Assembly: GCF_021442385.1 (NCBI RefSeq)
Contig: NZ_MUZA01000029.1
Span: 1-64,000, forward strand
DNA length: 64,000 nucleotides
Source of the DNA: Micromonospora sp. MH99
Lineage (GTDB): Bacteria > Actinomycetota > Actinomycetes > Mycobacteriales > Micromonosporaceae
Reading direction: 5' to 3'
The position numbers and the translations under genes were made by a program. The notes beneath the pieces were generated by a model, which did not search any database, was not told the origin of the DNA, and saw only the letters and a list, made by a program, of their open reading frames with translations. Below, piece by piece: positions 47,110 through 55,251 of the stretch; positions within the stretch are counted from its first letter, which is position 1, and each line of letters starts with the position of its first letter.

Positions 47110-47122
47110 CATCGCCATGGCG

Positions 47123-48274
47123 TCAGCTGAGCTTGAGCTCCTGCAGCGGCTCGATGGCCTCGCCCTTGATCTGGTAGGCCCAGATGACGACCTTCGACGG
47201 GTCGACGTCGCCCTTAGCGTCGAACTTGATGTACTTCGACACACCCTGCTTGTCGTACGACTTCACGTACGCCAGGATGTCCGGCCGGGTCTTCTTGCCG
47301 TCCTTGAAGGCGTCCAGGAAGACCTTGGCGCCGTCGAAGCCCTCAGCACCGTAGGAGCCCGGCGCGATGCCGTACTCCTTCTGGTAGTCAGCGGAGAAGG
47401 TGCCGCCGGCCTTGTCGGCCGGGAGGCACGGGCAGGTGATGATCGCGCCCTCGGCGCCGCCGGAGGCACCCTTCGGGAAGGCCGGGTCGTACAGACCGTC
47501 CGGGCCGACGAACTTGGCCTGGATACCGGCGGCGCGCATCTGCTTCACCAGCGGCGCGGCCTCACGGGTGTAACCGCCGTAGAAGACGAAGTCCGCCTGC
47601 GCCGACTTGATCTTGGAGATGGTGGCGTCGAACTGCGCCTGCTTCTCCTGGATCTTGTCCTTGCCGGCCAGCGAGGCGCCGAGGTTCTTGCCCAGCTCCG
47701 CGGTGATGCCCGCGCCGTACGCGCTGCCGTCGTCGATCATGAAGACCTTCGCGGCGTTCTGCGCCTTCAGGTAGGTCGCCACAGCGCCCGCCTGGGTGCC
47801 GTCGTTGCCGACGACGCGGTAGAAGGACGTGTTGCCCTTCTGGGTCAGGTCCGTCCGGGTCGCCGACGGGCTGATCATGGCCAGGCCGGCGGCCTGGTAG
47901 ATCGGCATGGTGGCGTCCGACTCACCGGAGAAGTGACCACCGATGACACCGAGGAACGACTTGTCACCCGCGATCTGGTTCGCGAACGGGGTCGCCACAG
48001 CCGGGTCACCCTGGGTGTCGAACGGCTGCATCTCGACCTTGCAGTTCGGGTTCGCCTCGTTGAACTGCTTCACGGCGAGCTTCGCGCCGTTGAGCGACGG
48101 GATCACCAGACCCGCGTTGTCACCGGTGAACGCGCCGAAGATCGCGATCTTGCCACCGCAGTCACCGGACGCGGTCCCACCGTCGCCGCCACCGGAATCC
48201 TGGCAACCGGCCGCGACCACCAGGGTCGCGGCGAGCGCAACAGTGCCCAGCGCCCGTACATAGCTTCGCCTCAC
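47123..48274 (-). CDS. livK: Branched-chain amino-acid ABC transporter substrate-binding lipoprotein LivK
   Basis: The 383-residue protein has a lipoprotein signal (VRALGTVALAATLVVAAGC) and a periplasmic-binding type I fold of the Leu/Ile/Val family (KIAIFGAFTGDNAG; GVIGGHFSGESDATMPIYQAAGLAMISPSATRTDL; FMIDDGSAYGAG). It would capture amino acids outside the membrane and deliver them to LivHM. The GTG at 48274 is backed by GGAGGAGG and AGGAA. It is the first gene of the operon; about 370 bases without a gene lie upstream. Confidence 0.93.
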   Translation of the reverse strand: MRRSYVRALGTVALAATLVVAAGCQDSGGGDGGTASGDCGGKIAIFGAFTGDNAGLVIPSLNGAKLAVKQFNEANPNCKVEMQPFDTQGDPAVATPFANQIAGDKSFLGVIGGHFSGESDATMPIYQAAGLAMISPSATRTDLTQKGNTSFYRVVGNDGTQAGAVATYLKAQNAAKVFMIDDGSAYGAGITAELGKNLGASLAGKDKIQEKQAQFDATISKIKSAQADFVFYGGYTREAAPLVKQMRAAGIQAKFVGPDGLYDPAFPKGASGGAEGAIITCPCLPADKAGGTFSADYQKEYGIAPGSYGAEGFDGAKVFLDAFKDGKKTRPDILAYVKSYDKQGVSKYIKFDAKGDVDPSKVVIWAYQIKGEAIEPLQELKLS

Positions 48275-48640
48275 GGCTTCCTGACCTCCTCCAGATGCGG
48301 ACGCGGCTGACCCGTAGTGACGGCGACAGCACGCAGACCGCAGATCCACCCACCCCGCAGGGACGCCCCCTGCGTAACGGCTCGTGATGGCGGAGCGTAC
48401 CGACACCGCATACCGTCCCGGAAGGCCTGAACGCGGGGTCTGCGAAACCGTTACGAAGACGTGGGCAATCCTGTCGATGCCCGTAACAGGTGAATCCGTC
48501 GATCGGTCCTTAAACCCAGGGGCGGTCGGAGCGCCCGCACCCCCACCCGGGGCGGCGGATCCCACCGAGGGTCGGACTGACCTGCGCAAACAATCCGCCA
48601 ACCGGGCCGCCGGGCCGCCGGGACCACCTCGCCGTACCCC
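48275..48640. other. Gene-free region upstream of the liv operon
   Basis: This stretch must hold the liv promoter and the 3' end of the upstream lipoprotein transcript. The heptamer GTAACGG (48376 area) and its complement CCGTTAC (48449 area) recur, with a third CGTAACA near 48482, which may be regulator sites. I could not fix a promoter. Confidence 0.35.
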
Positions 48641-49825
48641 TCAGTCGCCAAGCCCGCCCGCCCACCACAGCCCGGACCGCGAACCGTCGTCCACCGCCAG
48701 CCACCACCGGTCACCCACCGCGACCAGCGCGACATCCCGGTCGGCGCCCGCCGCCACATCGAGCGGCATCGCGGCCTCCCGCCACGACCCACCGCGATCC
48801 GTCGACACCCACACCGAGTAACGCCCGCCGTCCGTCACCGCGGCGAACAGCCGATCACCGGAGCCCACCAGCGACGCCACCTGGGGCACCCCCGCCGCGG
48901 ACCGCCGCCCGAACGCACCCGCCGCCACCCAGCCGTCCGCCTCCTGACGCCACGCGCCGAACGTCGCCCCCCGCAGCCCGACCGCCACCGGCGTCCCGCC
49001 GGCCAGCACGACGCGCTGCAACTCCTCGTACTCCGGGCCACCCGGCAACACCGTGCGCTGCCACGACCGCCCGTCCGGCGACGACCACACCGCCGGGTCC
49101 CGGTCGATCCGGCCGGCCGGCAGCAGACCGCCCACGGCCAGCCAACCCGACGACGTCGCCGCGGCGTCGAACGCCCAGGTCACCCCCGTGCTGTCACTCG
49201 CCAGCCCCGGTGCGCCCTCCACCAGCGCGAACTCCGCCGCCTCCGGCGCCGACACCCACGAGGCCGCGCCCGCCGAACGGTTGCCCACGATCAACCAGCC
49301 CGCCGGGCCCGCCGCCAGGCGGGACACGTTCACCGCCTTCGGCCCGCCGTACGTCTCGAACGATGCCTGGACCTCGACCAGCGCGCCGTCGGCCACCTGC
49401 CGCCACGTGCTCACCCGTGGATAGCCGTGCGCCCCGCCGACCTTCGCGCCGATCACCGCCACCCGGCCGTCGCGGCAGGCCACCGACGACAGCACGTTCT
49501 GTTTGCCATAGAACGAATCCGCCCGCACCGGCAGGACCGTCCACGCCGTACCGTCCACGCTGGTCCAGACCGCCGGGCGCGTGCCGCCAGCGGCATCCGC
49601 GACACCGCCCACCAGGAACCAGCGGCCCGCACACGCCGCCACGTCGCGCACCAACAGGCGGCCCGCGCCACCCGGCGGCGCCGGCAGCGTCAACGCCTGC
49701 CACGACGGCCGCAGCGCGGGCGCGGCGGCAGCGGACGGTGCACCGGTCGGCGCGGCCGGCCCGTCACAGCCGGCGAGCAGCAGCGCGAAGAGGCCGAACA
49801 CCGCAATCACCCGTCGGACGGACAC
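48641..49825 (-). CDS. Secreted lipoprotein with beta-propeller (Asp-box) repeats
   Basis: The 394-residue protein has a lipoprotein signal (RRVIAVFGLFALLLAGC) and a Pro/Ala linker. The rest is beta-rich with recurring Asp-box-like motifs: SVDGTAW, SSPDGRSW and STDRGGSW, spaced as in sialidase/BNR-type propellers. No catalytic residues of a sialidase are evident, so it is probably a binding or structural propeller. A TAGCAT hexamer lies 6 bases before the GTG start, consistent with a leaderless mRNA. It is unrelated in function to the flanking liv operon as far as can be seen. Confidence 0.78.
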   Translation of the reverse strand: MSVRRVIAVFGLFALLLAGCDGPAAPTGAPSAAAAPALRPSWQALTLPAPPGGAGRLLVRDVAACAGRWFLVGGVADAAGGTRPAVWTSVDGTAWTVLPVRADSFYGKQNVLSSVACRDGRVAVIGAKVGGAHGYPRVSTWRQVADGALVEVQASFETYGGPKAVNVSRLAAGPAGWLIVGNRSAGAASWVSAPEAAEFALVEGAPGLASDSTGVTWAFDAAATSSGWLAVGGLLPAGRIDRDPAVWSSPDGRSWQRTVLPGGPEYEELQRVVLAGGTPVAVGLRGATFGAWRQEADGWVAAGAFGRRSAAGVPQVASLVGSGDRLFAAVTDGGRYSVWVSTDRGGSWREAAMPLDVAAGADRDVALVAVGDRWWLAVDDGSRSGLWWAGGLGD

Positions 49826-49831
49826 CCGTCG

Positions 49832-49837
49832 ATGCTA
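49832..49837 (-). promoter_or_regulatory. -10 hexamer TAGCAT of the leaderless lipoprotein gene
   Basis: TAGCAT on the minus strand ends 6 bases before the GTG at 49825; no ribosome site lies between. Confidence 0.4.
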
Positions 49838-49883
49838 ACCACCGCCCGGCGCGCGCGGTGACCCGCGAGCAGGGCGGACGCGC

Positions 49884-50498
49884 TCAGACGGTCGGCTGCT
49901 GCGCCACCTCGCCGCCGGCGGTCTCCGCGAGGATCCGCTCGGCGACCTCCTTCATGGTCATCCGGTGGTCCATCGCCGTGCGCTGGATCCACTTGAACGC
50001 CTGCGGCTCGGTCATCCCGTACGTCGTCATCAGCGCGCCCTTGGCGCGCTCGACGGTCTTGCGGATCTCCAGGCGGTCGGTCAGGCTCGCGACCTCCGCC
50101 TCCAGGGCCGCGACCTCCGAGTAGCGCGACAGCGCGATCTCCACCGCCGGGACCAGGTCACTCTTCTGGAAGGGCTTCACCAGGTACGCCATCGCGCCCG
50201 CCGCCCGCGCCCGCTCCACCAGGTCCCGCTGGCTGAACGCGGTCAGGATGATCACCGGGGCGATCCGGGCGCCGGCGATCCGTTCGGCGGCGGCCAGCCC
50301 ATCCATGATCGGCATCTTGATGTCGAGGATGACGAGGTCGGGCTTCAGCTCTTCGGCGAGTCGCACGGCGGTCTCGCCGTCGCCGGCCTCCCCCACCACC
50401 TCGTAGCCCTCTTCGACAAGCATCTCGGCGAGGTCCAGCCGGATCAGCGCCTCGTCCTCGGCGATCAGCACGCGCCTACGCTCGGCATCCGTCGGCAT
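49884..50498 (-). CDS. pdtaR: ANTAR-domain response regulator, PdtaR type
   Basis: The 204-residue protein has a receiver domain (VLIAEDEALIRLDLAEML with the acidic pocket, phospho-acceptor Asp in VILDIKMPIMDG near residue 59, Lys in YLVKPF near 111) and a C-terminal ANTAR RNA-binding domain (RKTVERAKGALMTTYGMTEPQAFKWIQRTAMDHRMTM). ANTAR proteins bind paired hexaloop stems in mRNA leaders and prevent termination; the mycobacterial orthologue PdtaR works with the kinase PdtaS. No kinase gene lies nearby. The start is uncertain among ATG 50498, an in-frame GTG and ATG 50525; 50498 gives the family-like MPTDAERRRVLIAEDE start. Confidence 0.92.
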   Translation of the reverse strand: MPTDAERRRVLIAEDEALIRLDLAEMLVEEGYEVVGEAGDGETAVRLAEELKPDLVILDIKMPIMDGLAAAERIAGARIAPVIILTAFSQRDLVERARAAGAMAYLVKPFQKSDLVPAVEIALSRYSEVAALEAEVASLTDRLEIRKTVERAKGALMTTYGMTEPQAFKWIQRTAMDHRMTMKEVAERILAETAGGEVAQQPTV

Positions 50499-50573
50499 CT
50501 CAGCCACCAGCCCTACCCCCACCATCGATCACTGCACGGTCACCACCCATGCTCCCGCATGAGAGTAGTCGGG

Positions 50574-50579
50574 TACAGT
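50574..50579 (+). promoter_or_regulatory. -10 hexamer TACAGT of tRNA-Leu
   Basis: TACAGT lies 11 bases before the mature 5' end of tRNA-Leu. No clear -35 box is seen. Confidence 0.4.
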
Positions 50580-50590
50580 GAGCGTCACCC

Positions 50591-50673
50591 GCCGGGATGG
50601 TGGAACGGCATACACGGAAGTCTCAAACACTTCTGCCCGAAAGGGCTTGCGGGTTCGAATCCCGCTCCCGGCA
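50591..50673 (+). tRNA. tRNA-Leu, anticodon CAA
   Basis: The 83-base gene folds as a class II tRNA. The acceptor stem GCCGGGA pairs with TCCCGGC; the anticodon stem GAAGT/ACTTC encloses loop CTCAAAC with anticodon CAA, which reads UUG. The long variable arm (TGCCC-GAAA-GGGCT) is typical of leucine tRNA, and the T arm is GCGGG-TTCGAAT-CCCGC. The discriminator is A. The 3' CCA is not encoded. A protein gene with LAGLIDADG-like motifs starts 14 bases downstream. Confidence 0.95.
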
Positions 50674-50686
50674 CTTTGTCATACAC

Positions 50687-51454
50687 GTGTTCGACGATGC
50701 GGGTGTGCACCCACCGCAGATGCGGGCCCGCGCCCGCGCCCTCCGCGCTCGTGGACAGAACATCCACTCGGTAGCTCGCTCGCTCGCCCTGCCCTACTCC
50801 ACGGTCTGGCACTGGTGCGTCGATCGCCCCGAGCGGGCGGGGGTCGGCACCGAGCTCCGATGCTTTCGTTGCCGGCCGGATGTCGACAATCCGACCGACC
50901 CCGCCGCCTACGCCTACCTGCTCGGCCTCTACCTGGGCGACGGCCACCTGGTGACGACGGCGCGTGTTCCGGTGTTGCGCATCTACTGTTCCAATGACTG
51001 GCCGGGGCTGATCGAGGCGTGCGATGTGGCCATGCGAGCCGTGTTGGCCTCGAAGGTGCAACGGGTCCAGAAGCAGGGTTGCGTGGGCGTACAGAGTTAC
51101 GGCCTCCACTGGCCCTGCCTGCTCCCGCAGCACGGGCCTGGCAGGAAGCACGATCGACCGATCGTCCTCGCCGACTGGCAAAGGCCGATCATCGAACAGC
51201 ACCCCGGCTACTTCCTGAGAGGGCTGTTCCACTCCGACGGCTGCCGCATCGCCAACCGGGTGACCGTGCGGGGCAAGGAGTACGTCTACCCGCGCTACAT
51301 GTTCGTCAACGAGTCGACCGACATCATGGGGCTCTGCCAGTGGAGCCTGGACCTGCTCGGTATCTCCTGGCGGATGAACCGCCGCAACTCCCTGTCGGTG
51401 GCGCGACGCGACGCGGTAGCCGCGCTAGACCGACACGTCGGCCCTAAGTCCTGA
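50687..51454 (+). CDS. LAGLIDADG-type endonuclease-like protein with N-terminal helix-turn-helix
   Basis: The product is about 255 residues. An N-terminal helix-turn-helix (RARARALRARGQNIHSVARSLALPYSTVWHWC) is followed by a Cys pair (CFRC) and two LAGLIDADG-like helices: AYLLGLYLGDGHL near residue 86 and YFLRGLFHSDGCR near 181, both with the catalytic-type Asp. This is a complete two-motif monomer layout. The tRNA-Leu just upstream is intact and has no intron, so this is not an intron-borne enzyme. The GTG at 50687 is a tentative start (ATG 50720 is the alternative); no ribosome site is visible, and the gene may be cotranscribed with the tRNA. Confidence 0.72.
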   Translation: MFDDAGVHPPQMRARARALRARGQNIHSVARSLALPYSTVWHWCVDRPERAGVGTELRCFRCRPDVDNPTDPAAYAYLLGLYLGDGHLVTTARVPVLRIYCSNDWPGLIEACDVAMRAVLASKVQRVQKQGCVGVQSYGLHWPCLLPQHGPGRKHDRPIVLADWQRPIIEQHPGYFLRGLFHSDGCRIANRVTVRGKEYVYPRYMFVNESTDIMGLCQWSLDLLGISWRMNRRNSLSVARRDAVAALDRHVGPKS

Positions 51455-51479
51455 ACCGCCGATGGGCCATCCAGACCTC

Positions 51480-51540
51480 TAGTGATCATGAAGTTGTCGC
51501 GCCGACGCGCCGACATCGAGGGCAACAGCTTCATCATCGA
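51480..51540. repeat. Imperfect palindrome GATCATGAAGTTGT / GCAACAGCTTCATCATC
   Basis: The left half TGATCATGAAGTTGTCGC and right half GGCAACAGCTTCATCATCGA are imperfect inverted copies about 20 bases apart, forming a hairpin between the LAGLIDADG gene and the next enzyme gene. It has the look of a dispersed palindromic element and might also end transcription. Confidence 0.5.
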
Positions 51541-51609
51541 CCGGCGGAGGCGGCGGTCATGACGTGCGTGGGAGCCTGGGCGGGTGTCGACGACGGAGGG
51601 CGGGTTCTG

Positions 51610-52260
51610 ATGCGGGTGGTGGTTTTCGGTGCTACCGGGATGGTGGGCCAGGGTGTGCTGCGGGAGTGCCTGCTCGCCGAGGACGTGCGCGAGGTGCTCA
51701 CCGTCGGCCGCAGGCCGACCGGCCGGCAGGATCCGAAGCTGCGGGAGCTGACCGTTCCCGACGTGGGCGACCTAAAGACGGTCCGCGCGGAGCTGACCGG
51801 CGTTGACGCCTGCTTCTACTGCCTGGGCGTCTCGTCGCTGGGTCTGGACGAGGCGGCGTACACCCGGGTCAGCTACGACTTTCCGATGGCTGCGGCGCGG
51901 CTGTTCGCCGAGGTGAGCCCGCAGGTCACGTTCATCTACGTCTCCGGCGTCGGCACCGACTCGACCGGGCAGGGTCGGGTGATGTGGGCGCGGGTCAAGG
52001 GTCGCACCGAGAACGCGATCGTCGACCTGCTGCCCAACGGGTACGCGGCGCGGCCGGGCTTCATCCAGCCGACGTACGGGGCGGTGTCGAAGACGCGGTG
52101 GTACCGGGTGCTCTACGCGGCGACCAGTCCGCTGGTCCCGGCGCTGCGCCGGTTGTTCCCCAACCAGGTCACCACGACGGACGGGATCGGTCGGGCGATG
52201 CTGCGGGTGGCTCGGGAGGGCTCACCGACCCGGGTGCTGGGCAATCGCGAACTGCGCTGA
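51610..52260 (+). CDS. NAD(P)-binding Rossmann-fold protein (NmrA/SDR-like)
   Basis: The 216-residue protein starts with the dinucleotide-binding motif VVVFGATGMVGQGVLREC and continues with DACFYCLGVSS and FIYVSGVGTDSTGQGRVMWARVKGRTENAI, where the Y..K pair typical of SDR enzymes is replaced by a W/R..K arrangement. It reads as the atypical SDR group related to HTATIP2/oxidoreductases. The ATG at 51610 has GGAGG about 10 bases upstream. Its TGA abuts the stop codon of the convergent PLP enzyme gene with no gap. Confidence 0.82.
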   Translation: MRVVVFGATGMVGQGVLRECLLAEDVREVLTVGRRPTGRQDPKLRELTVPDVGDLKTVRAELTGVDACFYCLGVSSLGLDEAAYTRVSYDFPMAAARLFAEVSPQVTFIYVSGVGTDSTGQGRVMWARVKGRTENAIVDLLPNGYAARPGFIQPTYGAVSKTRWYRVLYAATSPLVPALRRLFPNQVTTTDGIGRAMLRVAREGSPTRVLGNRELR

Positions 52261-53421
52261 TCAGGCGATCGTGTCGAGGGCCTGGGCGAGGTCGGCGCGC
52301 AGGTCGTCGGGGTCTTCGAGGCCGACGGAGAGACGCAGCAGCGCGCCGTCGGGCTTCGCGTCGCCCTCGACGGGCCGGTGGGTGAGCGAGGCGGGGTGCT
52401 GGATGAGGGTGTCCACGCCGCCGAGGGACACGGCGTGGGTGATCAGTCGGCAGGCGGCGGCGACGGTGGCGGCGGCGGGCGCTCCGCCGCGTACCTCGAA
52501 GGCGAGCAGGCTGCCGGGGCCGGCCATCTGGCGGCCGACCAGCGCCGCCGGGTCGTACACCGAGGGGTGGTGCACCCGGTGTACGGCCTGGTGGTCGGCG
52601 AGCCAGCCGGCGAGTTTCTCGGCGGTGGCCTGTTGGGCGCGGACCCGCAGCGGCAGGGTCTGCAGGCCGCGGTGCAGGAGGTAGCCACCGAGGGGGTGCA
52701 GGATCGCGCCGGTGACGGCGCGGACCTGGCGCAGCCGGACGGCCCAGTCGGCGTCGCAGGCGACGACGCCGGCGAGGACGTCGCCGTGCCCGCCGATGCT
52801 CTTGGTGGCGCTGTGCAGGACGAGGGCGGCGCCGTGCCGGGCGGGTTGTTGGAGCACGGGGGTGGCGACGGTGTTGTCGACGAGCAGGGGTACGTCGCCG
52901 GCGGCGGTGGCGAGCGCGGCGATGTCGACGAGGTCGAGGGTGGGATTGGCGGGCGTCTCGATGACGACAAGCGCGGTGTCGGGGCGGATGGCGGCGGCGA
53001 CCTGGTCGGGGTGGGCCCAGGTGACGGTGGTGCCGAGCAGGCCGGTGGCGAGGACGTGGTCGGTGCCGCCGTAGAGGGGCCGGACGGCGACGATGTGGCG
53101 CTGGCCGTCGCGGGTGGCGGCGAGCAGGGTGGCGGTGAGGGCGGCCATGCCGCTGGCGAAGGCGACGGCCTGGGCGGTGCCCTCCAGTTCGGCGAGGGCG
53201 GTTTCGAAGCGGGCGACGGTGGGGTTCCAGAGCCGCTGGTAGACGGCGCTGCCGTCGGCGGGGAGGGTGCCGCCGGTGGCGAGTTGTTCGTAGGCGTTGC
53301 CGCCGTCGTCGACCGAGGGCAGTGGGTTGGTGGTGGAGAGGTCGATCGGAGGCACGTGCACGCCGAGCGTGCGCAGGTCGTCGCGGCCGGCGTGTACGGC
53401 CCGGGTGTCCACCGTCGTCAT
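52261..53421 (-). CDS. Trans-sulfuration-type PLP enzyme (cystathionine gamma-synthase / methionine gamma-lyase family)
   Basis: The 386-residue protein belongs to the Cys/Met-metabolism PLP family: TRAVHAGR start, YQRLWNPTVARFETALAELEG near residue 65, ASGMAA, VVIETPANPTLDLVDI with the PLP-stacking region, and the lysine motif LHSATKSIGGHGDVLAG near 205. The position after the first active-site loop (Y..R pair) is kept. Which reaction (synthase or lyase) cannot be told. It is divergent from an Lrp-type regulator 100 bases away, which often controls amino-acid catabolic enzymes of this kind. ATG 53439, six codons earlier, is an alternative start. Confidence 0.87.
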   Translation of the reverse strand: MTTVDTRAVHAGRDDLRTLGVHVPPIDLSTTNPLPSVDDGGNAYEQLATGGTLPADGSAVYQRLWNPTVARFETALAELEGTAQAVAFASGMAALTATLLAATRDGQRHIVAVRPLYGGTDHVLATGLLGTTVTWAHPDQVAAAIRPDTALVVIETPANPTLDLVDIAALATAAGDVPLLVDNTVATPVLQQPARHGAALVLHSATKSIGGHGDVLAGVVACDADWAVRLRQVRAVTGAILHPLGGYLLHRGLQTLPLRVRAQQATAEKLAGWLADHQAVHRVHHPSVYDPAALVGRQMAGPGSLLAFEVRGGAPAAATVAAACRLITHAVSLGGVDTLIQHPASLTHRPVEGDAKPDGALLRLSVGLEDPDDLRADLAQALDTIA

Positions 53422-53522
53422 GGCGGTAGCGTCGAACATCCGGAGTCGATTGGGCAATGGTTTGGTGAATGATTCTGCGAGGAGAGCTGGCTTCGTCGGG
53501 AGATTCGGTGGAGGATGCTCGG

Positions 53523-54002
53523 ATGCCCCCTGAGCCGAACGAAGTGCGGCCGTATCCGGCCCTGGACGAGGTGGACCGCGCGATCCTCGCCGAGCTGGCG
53601 GCGGACGGCCGCCTGCCGAACAACGCGCTCGCCGAACGGGTGGGGGTGGCGCCGTCGACGTGCCTGACGCGCACCCGGGCGTTGCGCGAGCGCGGGGCGA
53701 TCCGGGGCTTTCACGCTGAGGTGGATCCGGCCGCGCTGGGTCTGCCGTTGCAGGCGTTGGTGTCGGTGCGGTTGACCGCGCACGAGCGGGCCGCGGTGGA
53801 CGCGTTCCGGGCCCGGTCGGTGCGTCTGCCCGGGGTGGTGTCGGTGTTCCACGTGGCCGGCGCGGAGGATTACGTGCTGCACGTGCGGGCGGCGTCGGGC
53901 GACGCGCTGCGGGACTTCGTGCTGGACCATCTCGCGGTCGACCCGGCGGTGCAGCACACGCAGACCAGCCTGATCTTCGAGCAGGCCCGCGGGATGGGGT
54001 GA
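53523..54002 (+). CDS. Lrp/AsnC-family transcriptional regulator
   Basis: The 159-residue protein has an N-terminal helix-turn-helix (LDEVDRAILAELAADGRLPNNALAERVGVAPSTCLTRTRALRERGAI) and a C-terminal RAM ligand domain (LVSVRL..., VVSVFHVAGAEDYVLHVRAASGDALRDFV). Such regulators sense amino acids and usually control a neighbouring gene; the divergent PLP enzyme gene is the obvious target. The ATG at 53523 is backed by GGAGG at 8 bases; an ATG at 53469 would add 18 residues. Confidence 0.9.
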   Translation: MPPEPNEVRPYPALDEVDRAILAELAADGRLPNNALAERVGVAPSTCLTRTRALRERGAIRGFHAEVDPAALGLPLQALVSVRLTAHERAAVDAFRARSVRLPGVVSVFHVAGAEDYVLHVRAASGDALRDFVLDHLAVDPAVQHTQTSLIFEQARGMG

Positions 54003-54014
54003 GCGACGGTCGGA

Positions 54015-55058
54015 ATGAACGGGCAGGCCAGGGAGTTGGCACTGCGTGTGATCACCGTACCGTTGTCTGTTCTTGATCTTGCCCCGGTCGCTCGTGGGAC
54101 CACCGCCGGCGCGGCCCTGCAGGCCACCACCGAGCTGGCCCGGCGCACCGAGGAGCTGGGCTACCACCGGTTCTGGGTGGCCGAGCACCACAACATGCCG
54201 GCGATCGCCAGCTCCGCGCCGGCGGTCCTGCTGGCGCACCTGGCGGCGAACACGTCGACGATCCGCCTCGGTTCGGGCGGGGTGATGCTGCCCAACCACG
54301 CGCCGCTGGTGGTGGCCGAGCAGTTCGGCACCCTGGAGGCGCTGCACCCCGGTCGGATCGACCTGGGTATCGGCCGGGCCCCGGGCACCGACCAGGTGAC
54401 CGCGCTGGCGTTGCGGCGCACCATGGAGGGCCTGTCCGCGGAGGGTTTCCCGCGTGAGCTGACGGACCTGATGAACTACTTCAGCGGAGAGAAGCCGGGG
54501 CAGATCATCGCCACCCCGGGTCGGGGTGAGCAGCCGGCCGTCTGGCTGCTCGGCTCCAGCGGCTTCAGCGCCCAACTCGCCGGCCTGCTGGGCCTGCCGT
54601 TCTCCTTCGCGCACCACTTCAGCTCGGCGAACACCCTGCCGGCGCTGGCGCTGTACCGGCAGAACTTCCGGCCGTCGCAGTGGCTGGACAAGCCGTACGC
54701 GATGGTGGCCGTCAACGCGGTCTGCGCCGAGACCGACGAGCGGGCCGAGTGGCTGGCCGGGCCGAGCGCGCTGTCGTTCCTGAAGCTGCGCTCCGGTCGA
54801 CCGGAACCGCTGTCGACGCCCGACGAGGCGGCGGCCTACCCGTACACCGAGTTCGAGCGGGAGTTCGTGCTGCAGCGGCGCGACGGTCAGGCGCTGGGCT
54901 CGCCGGAGACGGTGCGCCGGCAGTTGACCGAGTTGCAGGAGCGCACCGACGCGGACGAGCTGATGCTCACCACCCTGGTCTACGACGTGGCGGACCGGGT
55001 GCGGTCGTACGAATTGATCGCCGAGCAGGTGGCGGGGGGTCTGCGCCGGGACGCGTGA
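54015..55058 (+). CDS. Luciferase-like flavin-dependent monooxygenase (LLM class)
   Basis: The 347-residue protein is a bacterial-luciferase-type TIM barrel with the family features VPLSVLDLAPVARG, RFWVAEHHNMPAIASSAPAVLLAHLA, IRLGSGGVMLPNHAPLVVAEQFGTLEALHPGRIDLGIGRAPGTD. This is the MsnO8/YhbW-like group of FMN- or F420-using oxidoreductases of unknown substrate. It starts 12 bases after the Lrp gene and is probably cotranscribed. Two hairpins lie between it and the convergent rhamnogalacturonan lyase gene. Confidence 0.9.
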   Translation: MNGQARELALRVITVPLSVLDLAPVARGTTAGAALQATTELARRTEELGYHRFWVAEHHNMPAIASSAPAVLLAHLAANTSTIRLGSGGVMLPNHAPLVVAEQFGTLEALHPGRIDLGIGRAPGTDQVTALALRRTMEGLSAEGFPRELTDLMNYFSGEKPGQIIATPGRGEQPAVWLLGSSGFSAQLAGLLGLPFSFAHHFSSANTLPALALYRQNFRPSQWLDKPYAMVAVNAVCAETDERAEWLAGPSALSFLKLRSGRPEPLSTPDEAAAYPYTEFEREFVLQRRDGQALGSPETVRRQLTELQERTDADELMLTTLVYDVADRVRSYELIAEQVAGGLRRDA

Positions 55059-55127
55059 AACACGATCTTCACGTCAGCGTCACCCCCGCGACCCGGACGG
55101 TGCCTAATGTTGGTGCCGGTGGTGGTA

Positions 55128-55161
55128 CGGCATTCCCGGTCGGGACGGGTCGGGAATGCCG
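55128..55161 (+). terminator. Terminator hairpin after the LLM monooxygenase gene
   Basis: CGGCATTCCC (55128-55137) pairs with GGGAATGCCG (55152-55161), a 10-bp stem about 70 bases past the stop codon. Confidence 0.55.
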
Positions 55162-55170
55162 CGGTGTGGA

Positions 55171-55215
55171 GCACCGGGCTGCAGCTGTGCGGATTCCGCG
55201 GCTGCGGCCCGGTGC
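55171..55215 (-). terminator. Terminator hairpin after the rhamnogalacturonan lyase gene
   Basis: GCACCGGG (55171-55178) pairs with CCCGGTGC (55208-55215), with further inner pairing (CTGCAGC, GCGGCTGCG). It lies about 37 bases past the lyase stop codon on the minus strand. Confidence 0.5.
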
Positions 55216-55251
55216 CTGCCACCTTAGGCGAACCCGATCAGGACCGCCAGA

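Noticed and set aside
48360..48490. GTAAC and GTTAC motifs upstream of the liv operon as GlnR boxes
   Set aside because: The spacing of GTNAC and GAAAC half-sites needed for GlnR (6-base gaps) is not found; only isolated half-sites occur.
50597..50686. N-terminal extension of the LAGLIDADG protein into the tRNA
   Set aside because: The open frame continues upstream through the tRNA gene, but a coding start inside a folded tRNA is implausible.
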